Below are positions 18,689 to 28,668 of a DNA stretch of 64,000 nucleotides, one piece after another. The notes under the pieces were generated by a model that made no database searches, was not told the origin of the DNA, and saw nothing but the letters and a program-made list of their open reading frames with translations. Positions within the stretch are counted from its first letter, which is position 1, and each line of letters opens with the position of its first letter. The stretch comes from Actinomyces sp. oral taxon 171 str. F0337 (GTDB lineage: Bacteria; Actinomycetota; Actinomycetes; Actinomycetales; Actinomycetaceae): contig NZ_CP040005.1 of NCBI RefSeq assembly GCF_005696555.1, positions 558,001 to 622,000 on the forward strand, written 5' to 3'. The translations under genes were made by a program, and so were the position numbers.

Positions 18689-18980
18689 ACTTTAGCGGTT
18701 TCCTCCGCGGGCGGTCCAAACGCGTGTCCGCAATGTGGCTGCCCAGAGGGCTCGATGCGGGTGCTGTGTCGGTTCGGTGTCGGTCCGGTGTCGGTCCGGC
18801 GCCCCGGCGTCGAGGGGCCGCACCGTTGTGCTCGAGGGTCTTTCGTAAGCGACGATCCGGCCGTTTAAACGCTGATCGACCTGCGCAAACGGTCATTTGT
18901 GCCGGATGTCATACCGGTCACGACCGTATGACGAAGGCTGAGAGCCCTGTCGGCGCAAGCGCAATCCATTAACTACAGGG

Positions 18981-18992
18981 GCGTAAGTTACG
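18981..18992 (+). promoter_or_regulatory. GCGTA-A-GTTACG motif ahead of the NlpC/P60 gene
   Basis: The motif contains the perfect palindrome CGTAA-G-TTACG. A nearly identical GCGTACGTTACG occurs at 24917-24928 in front of the other NlpC-like wall protein, and in both cases GTGTGA follows some 10-12 bases later. GTTAC-type repeats resemble sites of the actinobacterial cell-wall regulator MtrA; that link is a guess. Confidence 0.4.
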
Positions 18993-19202
18993 ATTGTGAA
19001 TAGTGTGAACTCTGTTTTCAGGTGGGACTAAAGAGACTAGGGTGGTTTTGTCTCATCCGGGCTGACGCTGTCTGCCGTCTTCGTCCCCTCATCTGCTCCG
19101 CGCCCTCGTGATCTCGCGGAACGGATCCTGACGGTAGGCCCGCGCCGGTCCCCGGGTGAGGCGTCATCCTCACGTTCAGCCCCATCACGACGGAGAACCC
19201 CT

Positions 19203-20612
19203 GTGAGCCCGATCCCCCCAAGACGGCACGGACACGGTGTCGTCGCCACCGCAGTCGTGGCCCTGGCATGCACCCTGGCGCCCTCGGTGCTTGCCGACCC
19301 TGTGGACCAGAGCGATATCGATCGTTCCAAGGCCTCTGAGCGCTCGACCTCCACCTCCATCGCCTCCCTGGAGACTCGGCTCGCCCAGGAGAGCAGCAAC
19401 CTGGAAGACGCTCAGATCAAGGCCCAGGTCGCCAACGAGGACTACCTGGCCGCTGTCGACGAGCTCAACACGGCCACCAAGGATGCCCAGGCCGCCCAGG
19501 CCAACGCCGACGCCGCCACCTCCAGCACCGCATCCGCCCGCTCCGACCTCGGCTCGATCGTCGTCCAGACCTACCAGGAGAGCGGCAACCCGCTCGACCC
19601 GCTCACCCCCTACCTCACCAGCGAGTCGCTGGCGGACCTGGCCGACGCCGACGTCGCCCTGGCCCGCGCCGGCGAGAGCAACAACGCCAAGGTCCAGAAC
19701 GTCGAGGCCCTCGAGACGGTGGCCACGAGCATGCAGGCCATCGCCGACCAGAAGGTCAAGGCCAAGGAGGCCGCCAAGACCTCCGCGGCGACTGCCAAGT
19801 CCGACGCCGAGGCCGCTGCCGGCGACGCCCAGAACGCCGTCGCCACCACTCGGACCAACCGCCAGAACCTCATCACTCAGCTGGCCGCGCAGCGCAACAC
19901 CACCGTCGAGCTGGAGACGAAGTACCAGGACCAGGTCGAGGCCGAGCGCAGGGCCCGCGAGGAGGCCGCCGCCCAGGCGGCCGCCAAGGCGGCCTCGGAG
20001 AAGGCCGCCGCCGACCTCGCTCAGAAGCAGGCCGAGCAGGCCGCCGCCCAGCCTCAGGAATCGGCCCCCGCTCCTCAGGAGCAGTCGAGCCGGCCCAGCT
20101 CGGGCCAGCGGGCCTCAGCCCAGGAACCCGCCACCACCTCTCAGCCGGAACCCGAAGCGGTCGGCGAGGAGGAAGCCGCCTCCGCTCCCGCTCCCGCCCC
20201 GGCCCCCGAGCCCGCGACGTCCTCCGAGCCGGCGCCGTCGCGCTCCGGCAATGCCGCCTCCACCGCGATCAGCACGGCCATGGGCTACATCGGCACCCCC
20301 TACGTGTGGGCCGGGGAGTCTGCGTCGGGCCTGGACTGCTCCGGACTGACGATGGTCTCCTACGCGGCCGCCGGTGTTGACCTCACGCACTCCTCGCGCG
20401 TGCAGTACGGGGAGGGCGCCCAGGTTCCGCTCGACGCCGTCCAGCCCGGGGACCTGGTCTTCTGGTCCTCCGACGGCAGCCAGTCCGGCATCTACCACGT
20501 CGCCATCTACCTGGGCGACGACATGATGATCGAGGCCCCGACCTTCGGCATGACCGTGCGCGTCACCTCCATGCGCTACTCCGGCGTCATGCCCTACGCG
20601 GTGCGCCTCTAA
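19203..20612 (+). CDS. secreted NlpC/P60 peptidoglycan endopeptidase, RipA-like
   Basis: A 469-residue exported cell-wall hydrolase. Residues 1-32 form a Sec signal (HGHGVVATAVVALACTLAPS). About 200 residues of Ala/Gln/Glu-rich coiled coil follow, then a Pro/Ala/Glu-rich linker and a C-terminal NlpC/P60 domain with catalytic Cys in GLDCSGL (about residue 378) and His in YHVAIYLG (about 432). The family cleaves gamma-D-Glu to diamino acid bonds in stem peptides; in mycobacteria and corynebacteria such coiled-coil forms separate daughter cells. GTG 19203 follows GGAGAACCCCT. The upstream region shares a motif with the pseudo-NlpC gene at 24991. Confidence 0.88.
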   Translation: MSPIPPRRHGHGVVATAVVALACTLAPSVLADPVDQSDIDRSKASERSTSTSIASLETRLAQESSNLEDAQIKAQVANEDYLAAVDELNTATKDAQAAQANADAATSSTASARSDLGSIVVQTYQESGNPLDPLTPYLTSESLADLADADVALARAGESNNAKVQNVEALETVATSMQAIADQKVKAKEAAKTSAATAKSDAEAAAGDAQNAVATTRTNRQNLITQLAAQRNTTVELETKYQDQVEAERRAREEAAAQAAAKAASEKAAADLAQKQAEQAAAQPQESAPAPQEQSSRPSSGQRASAQEPATTSQPEPEAVGEEEAASAPAPAPAPEPATSSEPAPSRSGNAASTAISTAMGYIGTPYVWAGESASGLDCSGLTMVSYAAAGVDLTHSSRVQYGEGAQVPLDAVQPGDLVFWSSDGSQSGIYHVAIYLGDDMMIEAPTFGMTVRVTSMRYSGVMPYAVRL

Positions 20613-20693
20613 AGCGGGGGCGGGCGGTTCGTCAGTCGCGAGCTGTGGGGTCGGTGCGGAGCGTGTATGCCGCCCCGCCCCGTCCGGCTAGCG

Positions 20694-21194
20694 TCAGTGG
20701 CCGTCGCGGGCGACGCGGTCGGCCTCGCGCTGGAAGGACTGGAGGATCTCCTCCTCGGCCTCCTCGCGGCCCACCCAGTGGGCGCCCTCGACCGACTTGC
20801 CCGGCTCGAGGTCCTTGTAGACCTCGAAGAAGTGCTGGATCTCCAGACGGTGGAACTCCGAGACGTCCTCGATATCGGTACGCCAGGAGGCACGCTGGTC
20901 GGCGCTGGGTACGCACAGGACCTTGTCGTCGCCGCCCTTCTCGTCGCGCATGCGGAACATGCCCAGCGCGCGGCAGCGGATGACGCAGCCGGGGAAGGTC
21001 GGCTCCTCCAGCAGGACCAGCGCGTCCAGAGGATCGCCGTCCTCACCGAGGGTCCCGTCGATGTAGCCGTAGTCGTCGGGGTAACGCGTTGAGGTGAAGA
21101 GCATGCGGTCCAGGCGGATCCGGCCGGTCTCGTGGTCGATCTCGTACTTGTTGCGGTTGCCCTTGGGAATCTCAATCGTGACGTCGAACTCCAC
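20694..21194 (-). CDS. ppa: inorganic pyrophosphatase
   Basis: A 166-residue family I soluble pyrophosphatase, hydrolysing PPi and so pulling biosynthetic reactions forward. The metal-binding signature GDPLDALVL (within [15 protein letters not shown]) and DDYGYIDGT near the N-terminus are typical. The start is GTG with AAGGAGG eight bases upstream. It is divergent from dacB, the usual actinobacterial neighbour. Confidence 0.95.
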   Translation of the reverse strand: MEFDVTIEIPKGNRNKYEIDHETGRIRLDRMLFTSTRYPDDYGYIDGTLGEDGDPLDALVLLEEPTFPGCVIRCRALGMFRMRDEKGGDDKVLCVPSADQRASWRTDIEDVSEFHRLEIQHFFEVYKDLEPGKSVEGAHWVGREEAEEEILQSFQREADRVARDGH

Positions 21195-21428
21195 GGGGAG
21201 CCTCCTTCGCTCGTGTCTTCAGCTCGTTGGGCGCTGGAACGGTGCCTGGTGGTCGGCGTCGATCCGGCGGGGCGGTATTGATGGCACTAGTGTGGCGCAC
21301 GACAGCGCCTGAGGTCGGTAAACGCGTACGCTGCACGTCGGTGCACCGGTGGCAGTAACCTCCTGGGCGCCCCACCTACCTGATATACAGGCCATCCCAG
21401 CCTGTCCACAACCCAGTCCGGAGGACGT

Positions 21429-22826
21429 ATGCGCAAGGTCCAGACCGCTGCCCTGACGGCGGCGAGCCTGCTGGTTTTCGGCGGCTACTACAGCCTGGGC
21501 GATGCTCTCGACCTGCTGCCCGGCCCGGTGACGGTCGCCTACGCCGACGTCGCCCCCCGGCCCTTCCCGACACCGGCCGGCCCCAGCGCCAAGACCGCCG
21601 CACCCTCCGGCCTGGATCAGGGGGCTCCCACGCCCTCCAAGGCGAGCCTGGACGGCTACGTCAAGGGTGTGGCCTCTGACGCCGCCCTGACCGGCGGGAA
21701 CGTGACAGCCTCTGTCATTGATGTCGCCACCGGCGAGGAGCTGCTGGACCGGTCGGCCGCCACCGGGGTGACGCCGGCCTCCACCAACAAGGTGCTCACC
21801 GCCTGGGCGGCCCTGTCCTCCATGGGGCCGGGTCACACCCTCCAGACCAAGACCGTCCTGGAGGGGCAGACCCTCACCCTCGTGGGCGGCGGTGACGTGC
21901 TGCTGGCTGAGGATGCAGGCGACCCGAGCGCCACGCCCGGCCACGCGGGCCTGGGCGACCTCGCCCGCGCCACCGCTGAGAAGCTCAAGTCCCAGGGGAC
22001 GACGTCGGTCTCCCTGCGCCTGGACGACACCCTGTTCAGCGGCCCCCAGTGGAACGACAAGTGGGAGGACGGCAACCAGCAGTACGTGGCCAAGGTCCAA
22101 CCGATCATGGTGGATGTCTCGGCCACCCAGAACCAGGGCTACCCGGATGACCCGGCCATGGAGGCCGCCCAGGCCTTCGCCAAGCACCTGAGCGAGGCCG
22201 GCATCACGCTTGATGGCGAGACGACCCGCGCCGCAGCATCCGGTGGGGCCAAGGAGGTGGCCTCGGTCTCCTCCGCCCCGCTGTCCGACGTCCTCTCCGT
22301 GTCGCTGAAGACCTCCGACAACACCATGACCGAGGTCGAGGGTCGGCTCGTGGCCGTGCAGGCCAAGGAGACCGCCGACTTCGCCGGGGCCTCCAAGGCC
22401 GTGCTCGCCCAGCTGGGCAAGGACGGCTTCGACACCTCCGGGGTGACGCTCCAGGACTCCTCCGGGCTGGCCAAGGGCAACAAGGTCCCAGCCAGGCTCC
22501 TGGCCCAGATCCTCGCCAAGGCCGCCGGAGGCGAGGGTGGCTCGGTCGGACGCACCCTCATCGCCGATCTGCCCGTTGCCGCCCTGGACGGGACCCTGAA
22601 AAAACGTCTGCACGACACCACCGCGGCCGGGACGGTGCGCGCCAAGACCGGGACGCTGCAACAGACGTCCTCCCTGGCCGGTGTCGTCACCACCGCCGAC
22701 GGACGCCAGCTGACCTTCGCGGTCATGGCCAACGACTTCTCCAAAGACCACAGCTCGGCGGCGGCGGTCGAAGCTGCGATCGACAACCACTTCGTGGCGC
22801 CTCTGGCCTCCTGCGGCTGCTCGTGA
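21429..22826 (+). CDS. dacB: D-alanyl-D-alanine carboxypeptidase/endopeptidase (PBP4 type)
   Basis: A 465-residue exported class C penicillin-binding protein that trims peptidoglycan stem peptides or cuts cross-links. An N-terminal hydrophobic signal or anchor (LTAASLLVFGGYYSLG) is followed by the active-site motifs PASTNK (Ser118-Lys121), TSDN (about 296-298) and AKTGTL (about 405). GGAGG lies just before the ATG. The product ends with the unusual CGCS. The next gene, a zinc metalloprotease, is 80 bases downstream, as in other actinobacteria. Confidence 0.93.
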   Translation: MRKVQTAALTAASLLVFGGYYSLGDALDLLPGPVTVAYADVAPRPFPTPAGPSAKTAAPSGLDQGAPTPSKASLDGYVKGVASDAALTGGNVTASVIDVATGEELLDRSAATGVTPASTNKVLTAWAALSSMGPGHTLQTKTVLEGQTLTLVGGGDVLLAEDAGDPSATPGHAGLGDLARATAEKLKSQGTTSVSLRLDDTLFSGPQWNDKWEDGNQQYVAKVQPIMVDVSATQNQGYPDDPAMEAAQAFAKHLSEAGITLDGETTRAAASGGAKEVASVSSAPLSDVLSVSLKTSDNTMTEVEGRLVAVQAKETADFAGASKAVLAQLGKDGFDTSGVTLQDSSGLAKGNKVPARLLAQILAKAAGGEGGSVGRTLIADLPVAALDGTLKKRLHDTTAAGTVRAKTGTLQQTSSLAGVVTTADGRQLTFAVMANDFSKDHSSAAAVEAAIDNHFVAPLASCGCS

Positions 22827-22907
22827 GGGACGCGGCAGCGCATCCGGAGGACCGGCGGAAGGCAAGGGCTCGGGGAGCTTGGTGACCTCGGTGAGAAAGG
22901 CGTAACG

Positions 22908-24110
22908 GTGACGACCCAGGGTACTGCGGCGGGACTCGTCGACTGGCGGACGGTGGAGCGCCTGACCGCGCTCATCCCGGCGGGTCCCAGCGCCTCGCGC
23001 TCAGCGCGCGCCAGCTCGGTGGCGGTCCTGCGCCGCTCCGCCCAGGAGGCACCGGCCTGGGTCGCCAGGATCACCGGCCTGAACCGGGCAGCCCAGCAGG
23101 TCGCCGACACCACGCGCGTGAGCGTCGTGGACCGGGCCGGCCTCGTGCGCGCCTCCACCCGGGCGCTGCGCGGCCTCATGGAGCAGGTGCCCGCTCCGCG
23201 GGCCTCGGAGGCGGTCCAGCTCGTCGGGGCCGCCGAGGTCGCCGGGGCGATGAGCCTGCTCGCCACCCGCCTCCTGGGGCAGGTGGTGCCCACGGCTCCG
23301 AGCAGGCCCCATGGTCATGGAACCGGCGCTGCGACGTCCCGCACGGCACCGGTCAGCGACATGACGGCAGGCGGAGGCGGGGAGGTGGGGTCGCCGCATC
23401 TCCTGCTCGTGGCCCCCAACGTGCTGGCGGTGCGCCGCCAGATGGACCTGGACATGCTCGACCTGCCCGCCTGGGTCTGCCTGCATGAGATGACCCACGC
23501 CGTCCAGCTGGCCGCTGCGCCCTGGCTCGGTCCCTACCTGTCCGACTCCATGCGCATGGTGATCGGCGCCGTCGTCGAGGCCGCATACGGCGGTGCCGGT
23601 AGCGCCGGTAGTGCCGGTAGCGCTGACGGGGCTGGCGACGCGGGTCCGCAGGTGCGGGGGAGGCGGCCGCAGCGAGGCCGGGCGGTGCGCATTGCGGCGC
23701 GCGCCGGCCGGGGGCGGGTCCTCGAGGGACTGATGAACGTCACGGATCGATCCGAGGTCGCCTCCCTGGCCGCTGCCCTGACCTTCCTGGAGGGGCACGC
23801 CGAGGTCGTCCTGGATGATGTGCACCCCAACCGGATGCCCTCGGTCCACCGGCTTCGGGCCGTGCTCTCACGCAGCCGCGCGGCCGACGGCGGCATCGGT
23901 CCCGGCCCCGGCCTGGGGTCGCTCCTGCTGCACCGCCTCATGGGCCTGGAGGCCAAGGAGGCCCAGTACGCCGACGGTGCCGCCTTCGTGCGCAGCGTCG
24001 TGACCCGCATCGGGCACGAGGGGCTCAACGCCGTGTGGACCGACCCCGAGCTGCTACCCACTCCTGCCGAGCTCGCCCGCCCCGACGTGTGGGTGCGCCG
24101 CGTGAGCTGA
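22908..24110 (+). CDS. zinc-dependent metalloprotease (DUF2342-type)
   Basis: A 400-residue protein of the actinobacterial family annotated as zinc-dependent metalloprotease or coenzyme F420 biosynthesis-associated protein. The key feature is VCLHEMTHAVQLAAAPWL, giving HExxH at about 193-197, with a later EGHAEVVLDD providing a possible third ligand. A Gly/Ala/Ser-rich insertion sits near residues 225-245. The substrate is not established. It follows dacB, and tilS, often between this gene and hpt in related genomes, is absent here. Confidence 0.8.
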   Translation: MTTQGTAAGLVDWRTVERLTALIPAGPSASRSARASSVAVLRRSAQEAPAWVARITGLNRAAQQVADTTRVSVVDRAGLVRASTRALRGLMEQVPAPRASEAVQLVGAAEVAGAMSLLATRLLGQVVPTAPSRPHGHGTGAATSRTAPVSDMTAGGGGEVGSPHLLLVAPNVLAVRRQMDLDMLDLPAWVCLHEMTHAVQLAAAPWLGPYLSDSMRMVIGAVVEAAYGGAGSAGSAGSADGAGDAGPQVRGRRPQRGRAVRIAARAGRGRVLEGLMNVTDRSEVASLAAALTFLEGHAEVVLDDVHPNRMPSVHRLRAVLSRSRAADGGIGPGPGLGSLLLHRLMGLEAKEAQYADGAAFVRSVVTRIGHEGLNAVWTDPELLPTPAELARPDVWVRRVS

Positions 24111-24225
24111 AGTGCCAGGTCGGGGCCCGTTATGGCAGGCTTATGGCGTCGACGCGGACCGGTGGCCTCCCCGGCCCTGGTGGCTCCGCGTAAGCCATGA
24201 CGACGCATGAGGAAGGCGGGGGCGT

Positions 24226-24780
24226 ATGGACGCCACGGACATGGGATCGGACCTTCAGCAGGTTCTCATCACCGAGGAGCAGATCGGTCAGCGCCTCGAT
24301 GAGATGGCCGCGCAGATCGACGCGGACTACGCCGGCCGCGACCCATTGCTCGTGGGGGTGCTCAAGGGGGCTGTCTACGTCATGGCGGACCTGTCGCGCC
24401 GGCTGCACATGAGCGCGCCGATGGACTGGATGGCGGTGTCCTCCTACGGCTCGGGCACCAAGTCCTCCGGCGTGGTGCGCATCCTCAAGGACCTGGACAC
24501 CGACGTCACCGACCGTCACATCCTCATCGTCGAGGACGTCATCGACTCCGGGCTGACCCTGTCCTGGCTGGTGGGCAACCTCTCCTCCCGCGGTGCGGCC
24601 TCGGTGGAGATCGCCACGCTGCTGCGCAAGCCCGACGCTGCCAAGGTCGAGGTGGACGTCAAGTACGTCGGCTTCGATATTCCTACGGAGTTCGTCGTCG
24701 GCTACGGGCTGGACTATGCCGAGCGGTATCGCAACCTGCCGTTCATCGGTACGTTGCGCCCTGAGGTCTACGGGGGCTGA
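24226..24780 (+). CDS. hpt: hypoxanthine phosphoribosyltransferase
   Basis: A 184-residue purine-salvage enzyme making IMP or GMP from the base and PRPP. The PRPP-binding signature [14 protein letters not shown] and the flexible-loop region [11 protein letters not shown] are present. ATG 24226 follows GGAAGGCGGGGG; an in-frame ATG five codons later is a possible alternative. ftsH follows after a 1.3-kb surface-protein gene, so the standard hpt-ftsH adjacency is interrupted. Confidence 0.94.
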   Translation: MDATDMGSDLQQVLITEEQIGQRLDEMAAQIDADYAGRDPLLVGVLKGAVYVMADLSRRLHMSAPMDWMAVSSYGSGTKSSGVVRILKDLDTDVTDRHILIVEDVIDSGLTLSWLVGNLSSRGAASVEIATLLRKPDAAKVEVDVKYVGFDIPTEFVVGYGLDYAERYRNLPFIGTLRPEVYGG

Positions 24781-24916
24781 CTGATTCAGGGCAACCTTGA
24801 CAAATCCTGATGGTAAGACGGAAAAATAAAGGACTGCGGCGTCTGGGTGCCGTTGTCGGGCGGTGAGTCGGGGTCCTTGAACTGCGATCTGCCCCCTTTT
24901 CAAGGTGGTCGGGGGT

Positions 24917-24928
24917 GCGTACGTTACG
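24917..24928 (+). promoter_or_regulatory. GCGTA-C-GTTACG motif ahead of the pseudo-NlpC gene
   Basis: Counterpart of the motif at 18981-18992, followed by a possible -10 region (TAAGATA) and GTGTGAG. Two wall-associated genes of the same fold sharing it suggests one regulator. Confidence 0.4.
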
Positions 24929-24990
24929 TTAAGATAACAAGTGTGAGTCGCCGGTGACCCCTGCCGGCGGGTGATGTGGAAGGACTGTTG

Positions 24991-26301
24991 GTGACAGTGA
25001 AGAAGGCTGTGCGTCGACGTGCCCCGAGGCTGGTCGGCCTCGTTGGTGCGGTGGTGCTGTCGTCCTCGCTGAGCATCCCCATGATGCCTTCCGTGGCCGC
25101 CGAGCCGACCGCTGGCGACACGTTTAATACGGCGGCTGAGATGACGCAGGTCAGAGGTGCTTCCGGCACCCTGACCACTCTCGGTGACGAGGCGCCCGGT
25201 GACGGTGGCGGTCTGACCTACAGCGTCGAGAGCACCAGTCCCGAGGGTGCGCTGGGTGCCGTCTCCGTCATGCTGGCCGACGGCCAGTGGGCCGTGCCGC
25301 AGGGCCTCCCCACCACCCCGACCGTCGCCTCGGACGGCGCCGCCGCCAGCGACGTGGTGGCCCGGACCCGGTCCTTCGTCAACGCCGGGGGGTCCCTGGT
25401 GTCGGACGCGTCGCGTCCCACGCCGCTGTCGGGCGCGAACCCTCGCGCCGGCGGCCCGGGCCCCTACCCGATCACCTCCTCGGCACTGGTGGGCATGGTG
25501 CTCTCCGGCTGGGACTACTCGCACACCACCTATGCGGCGGACCAGAACAGCCAGGTCGGCTACCGGGCCGACGTCGGGCACGACCTCTCCGGGAGCTGGA
25601 AGCCCGACGACCTGGCCGGCTGGTTCAACTCCCAGGGGCGTCTGTGGCTGAACACGCACGGCTCCATCAACCCCGGGGACATCGTCTTCTTCTCCCGCCC
25701 CACGCCCGGCGGGCAGAACGCCCCCGACTCGGCGTCCGCCCAGTCCGCGGTGTTCGGAAACGTTTACGACGTCGGCATCTACGTCGGCGACAACCAGGTC
25801 GTGCGGGCCTCGACCGGCACCGCCCAGGCGCAGGCCCTGGATGCCCAGGCGATGGCCGAGGTGGCTCTGGTGGCGCGCCCGCAGTGGTCCGCTCCGGAGA
25901 CCGGCGCGACCACACCAACGGATCAGCAGCGCCCCGGCACTGGTGCTAGCAGCACTGCGACGCCGGCCCCGGAGGCCTCGGCGTCGGCCTCGCCCCAGCA
26001 GGGGACTCCGCAGGGGCCGACTGCAGGGGCCCCGCCCTCCAACGGCGGCTCGGTGCCGGACGGCTCGAGTGCCGGCTCGCAGTCCTCGAGCGGGTCCGAA
26101 GGTAGTGACCACAACGAGGTCGTGGTGGGCGCCGGCAGCAGCCATGACACGACGAGGGTCTCGAGCGCCACCGAGCGGCCCGCCGCCCAGAGTGTCCGGG
26201 AGCGGTGGCTGCCGGTGACCGGTGCGGCGATCAGTGTGCTGTTCGTGGCGGCGATCCTGCTGTCCGGCGGCCTCATCGTCCTGCGCCTGCGCCGCGTCTG
26301 A
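24991..26301 (+). CDS. LPXTG wall-anchored protein with a degenerate NlpC/P60-like domain
   Basis: A 436-residue surface protein. A signal peptide (LVGLVGAVVLSSSLSIPMMP) precedes a domain with NlpC/P60 landmarks: SSALVGMVLSGWDY where catalytic enzymes have CSGLV, INPGDIVFF for PGDLVFF, and YDVGIYVGDNQVV for HVGIYIG. Cys is thus replaced by Ser and the catalytic His by Asp, so hydrolase activity is unlikely. A Ser/Pro/Gly-rich stalk leads to LPVTG, a membrane helix and a basic tail for sortase anchoring. GTG 24991 is chosen since GAAGGA lies upstream at good spacing; a GTG at 24976 is possible. It may bind peptidoglycan or regulate a true hydrolase, by inference. Confidence 0.75.
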   Translation: MTVKKAVRRRAPRLVGLVGAVVLSSSLSIPMMPSVAAEPTAGDTFNTAAEMTQVRGASGTLTTLGDEAPGDGGGLTYSVESTSPEGALGAVSVMLADGQWAVPQGLPTTPTVASDGAAASDVVARTRSFVNAGGSLVSDASRPTPLSGANPRAGGPGPYPITSSALVGMVLSGWDYSHTTYAADQNSQVGYRADVGHDLSGSWKPDDLAGWFNSQGRLWLNTHGSINPGDIVFFSRPTPGGQNAPDSASAQSAVFGNVYDVGIYVGDNQVVRASTGTAQAQALDAQAMAEVALVARPQWSAPETGATTPTDQQRPGTGASSTATPAPEASASASPQQGTPQGPTAGAPPSNGGSVPDGSSAGSQSSSGSEGSDHNEVVVGAGSSHDTTRVSSATERPAAQSVRERWLPVTGAAISVLFVAAILLSGGLIVLRLRRV

Positions 26302-26549
26302 AGCGGGGACGGTACGCGGGGCGGCTTGGCTGGGCTGCCGAGGACGCACCATAGGGGGCCGGACGGCGCCCCGGGCCGCAGTCCTCGGGCCCTACGGTGC
26401 CTCCTCTCGGCAAGACAGCCTCGAACCGGCCGGCTCTCCCGGATCTTCCCGGCCACGCCCGGCGCGAACGTGAGCAAGCGCAATGGGACCTTTGCCGTGC
26501 CATCGGCTAACGTCGGAGGGTCAAGTATGTTGAAGGGACCTACCGCACG
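26302..26549. other. intergenic region before ftsH
   Basis: About 250 bases, GC-rich, no gene recognised. GAAGGGA precedes the ftsH ATG at a rather long spacing. Confidence 0.4.
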
Positions 26550-28616
26550 ATGAAAGATTCTGGGCGTGAGCCCGGCCGCAAGGACTCGGATAAGCCGGGC
26601 AAGGCCGGCAAGAACGACCGCGGCAAGCGTGACCGCAAGCTCCGCGACACCCTGGGCAACCCGTTCCTGTGGCTGGTGCCCTTCCTTCTGGTCGTCATCC
26701 TCGGCTGGGCCGTGTTCTCCTCGATGTTCGGCTACCGCACCATCGACACCTCCGACGGCCTGACGCTTCTGCGGGACAAGCCGGACACGATCAAGTCGAT
26801 CACCGTCGTCGACGGCAACCAGCGCGTGGAGCTGGACCTCAACACCACCTACGTCCAGCCCAAGAAGAAGGGGATCGAGTCCCGCCCGGTGGGCAAGAAG
26901 GTCGAGTTCTCCTACACCGACGCCCAGGCCGAGCAGGTCGACCGCCTCGTGCAGGCCGCCGCCCCCAAGGAGGGCTTCAACTCCGTGGTGCCCACCACCA
27001 GCTGGTGGTCCTCCCTCATCCAGCTGCTTGTCCCCGCCATCCTCTTGGGCGGCTTCATGTGGTGGCTCCTGAGCCGCATGGGCGGCGGGCGCGGCGGCGC
27101 CATGGGCTTCGGCCGCTCCAAGGCGAAGGTCGGCTCCAAGGAGATGCCCGACGTCACCTTCGCCGACGTCGCCGGCGAGGACGAGGCCGTCGAGGAGCTC
27201 GAGGAGATCCGCGAGTTCCTCTCCGAGCCGGACAAGTTCCGAGCCGTCGGCGCCAAGATCCCCAAGGGCGTCCTCCTCTACGGCCCGCCCGGAACCGGTA
27301 AGACCCTCCTGGCCAAGGCCGTCGCCGGCGAGGCCGGCGTGCCCTTCTTCTCCATGGCGGCCTCCGAGTTCGTCGAGATGTTCGTCGGCGTGGGAGCCTC
27401 GCGCGTGCGCGACCTGTTCGACCAGGCCAAGGAGAACGCCCCCGCCATCATCTTCGTCGACGAGATCGACGCCGTCGGCCGCCACCGCGGTTCCGGCACC
27501 GGCGGCGGGCACGACGAGCGCGAGCAGACCCTCAACCAGCTCCTCGTCGAGATGGACGGCTTCGACGCCAACACCAACGTCATCCTCATCGCCGCCACCA
27601 ACCGCCCCGACGTCCTGGACCCGGCCCTCCTGCGCCCGGGCCGCTTCGACCGGCAGGTCAGCGTCGAGGCCCCCGACATGGCCGGGCGCGCCGCCATCCT
27701 CAAGGTCCACGCCAAGGGCAAGCCCTTGACCGACGACGTCGACCTCGACCTCGTGGCCAAGCGGACCCCCGGCTTCACCGGTGCGGACCTGGCCAACGTC
27801 CTCAACGAGGCCGCCCTGCTCACCGCCCGCTCCAACGCCCACCTCATCGACAACCGGGCCCTGGACGAGGCCATCGACCGTGTCATCGCCGGCCCGCAGA
27901 AGCGCACCCGCGTCATGCGCGACCACGAGAAGCGGGTCACCGCCTACCACGAGGCCGGTCACGCCCTGTGCGCGGCCGCCGGCGCCTACTCCGACCCGGT
28001 CACCAAGGTGACGATCCTGCCGCGCGGGCGCGCCCTGGGATACACGCAGGTCATGCCTCAGGACGACAAGTACTCCACCACCCGCAACGAGCTGCTCGAC
28101 CAGCTCGTCTACGCCATGGGCGGGAGGGCCGCCGAGGAGATCATCTTCCGCGACCCCACCACCGGCGCCTCCAACGACATCGAGAAGGCCACCGCCACGG
28201 CCCGCAAGATGGTCACCGACTACGGCATGACCAGCGCGGTCGGTGCCGTCAAGCTCGGCACCACCGAGAGTGAGACGGTCCTGGGGCTCAACGCCACCAA
28301 CCGTGACTTCTCCGAGCAGGTCGCCGCCACCGTCGACGCCGAGGTCCGCAGCCTGCTGGACACCGCCCACCGGGAGGCCTGGGAGATCCTCACCCGCAAC
28401 CGCGCCGTGCTCGACGAGCTGGCCGAGGAGCTCCTCACCCGCGAGACGCTCCTGGAGAAGGACCTGGAGAGGATCTTCGCGGCCGTCGTCAAGCAGCCCG
28501 AGCGGCCCCTGTGGCGCAGCGACGAGTCCCTGCCCGTCGTCGAGGCCGCCTCCGTCCCTGACGGTGAGTCCGGCGACTCCCACGGCAGCGACGACTTCTG
28601 GGGCTACAACCAGTGA
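26550..28616 (+). CDS. ftsH: ATP-dependent zinc metalloprotease FtsH
   Basis: A 688-residue membrane-anchored AAA+ protease for quality control of membrane and cytosolic proteins. The N-terminus is lysine-rich, with one membrane segment ([20 protein letters not shown]) and a second near residues 152-170 flanking the periplasmic-side domain. The AAA module has Walker A GPPGTGKT (about 244-251), Walker B IIFVDEID and the SRH region [19 protein letters not shown]. The protease domain has HEAGH (about 467-471). Folate genes follow, as is standard in actinobacteria. Confidence 0.96.
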   Translation: MKDSGREPGRKDSDKPGKAGKNDRGKRDRKLRDTLGNPFLWLVPFLLVVILGWAVFSSMFGYRTIDTSDGLTLLRDKPDTIKSITVVDGNQRVELDLNTTYVQPKKKGIESRPVGKKVEFSYTDAQAEQVDRLVQAAAPKEGFNSVVPTTSWWSSLIQLLVPAILLGGFMWWLLSRMGGGRGGAMGFGRSKAKVGSKEMPDVTFADVAGEDEAVEELEEIREFLSEPDKFRAVGAKIPKGVLLYGPPGTGKTLLAKAVAGEAGVPFFSMAASEFVEMFVGVGASRVRDLFDQAKENAPAIIFVDEIDAVGRHRGSGTGGGHDEREQTLNQLLVEMDGFDANTNVILIAATNRPDVLDPALLRPGRFDRQVSVEAPDMAGRAAILKVHAKGKPLTDDVDLDLVAKRTPGFTGADLANVLNEAALLTARSNAHLIDNRALDEAIDRVIAGPQKRTRVMRDHEKRVTAYHEAGHALCAAAGAYSDPVTKVTILPRGRALGYTQVMPQDDKYSTTRNELLDQLVYAMGGRAAEEIIFRDPTTGASNDIEKATATARKMVTDYGMTSAVGAVKLGTTESETVLGLNATNRDFSEQVAATVDAEVRSLLDTAHREAWEILTRNRAVLDELAEELLTRETLLEKDLERIFAAVVKQPERPLWRSDESLPVVEAASVPDGESGDSHGSDDFWGYNQ

Positions 28617-28668
28617 GTCGAACCAGGCCCCGGCGGGCCCGGCAGGCGCAGAGAGACAGAGGCTGACC

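Larger units (their letters stand above)
18366..19202. other. long divergent intergenic region between metY and the NlpC/P60 gene
   Basis: About 840 bases with no supported gene. It holds a perfect palindrome near the metY side (18675-18688), an imperfect dyad CATAC-GGTC...GACC-GTATG at 18910-18930, and a GCGTAAGTTACG motif (18981-18992) ahead of the hydrolase gene. No SAM or cyclic-di-AMP riboswitch could be recognised by eye, but a structured leader cannot be excluded. Confidence 0.45.

Noticed and set aside
18366..18700. SAM riboswitch ahead of metY
   Set aside because: I could not match the conserved core of the SAM-I or SAM-IV types by eye; a covariance search would decide.
18690..19202. 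Cyclic-di-AMP (ydaO-type) riboswitch ahead of the NlpC/P60 gene
   Set aside because: This class often precedes such genes in actinobacteria, but the conserved blocks were not found.
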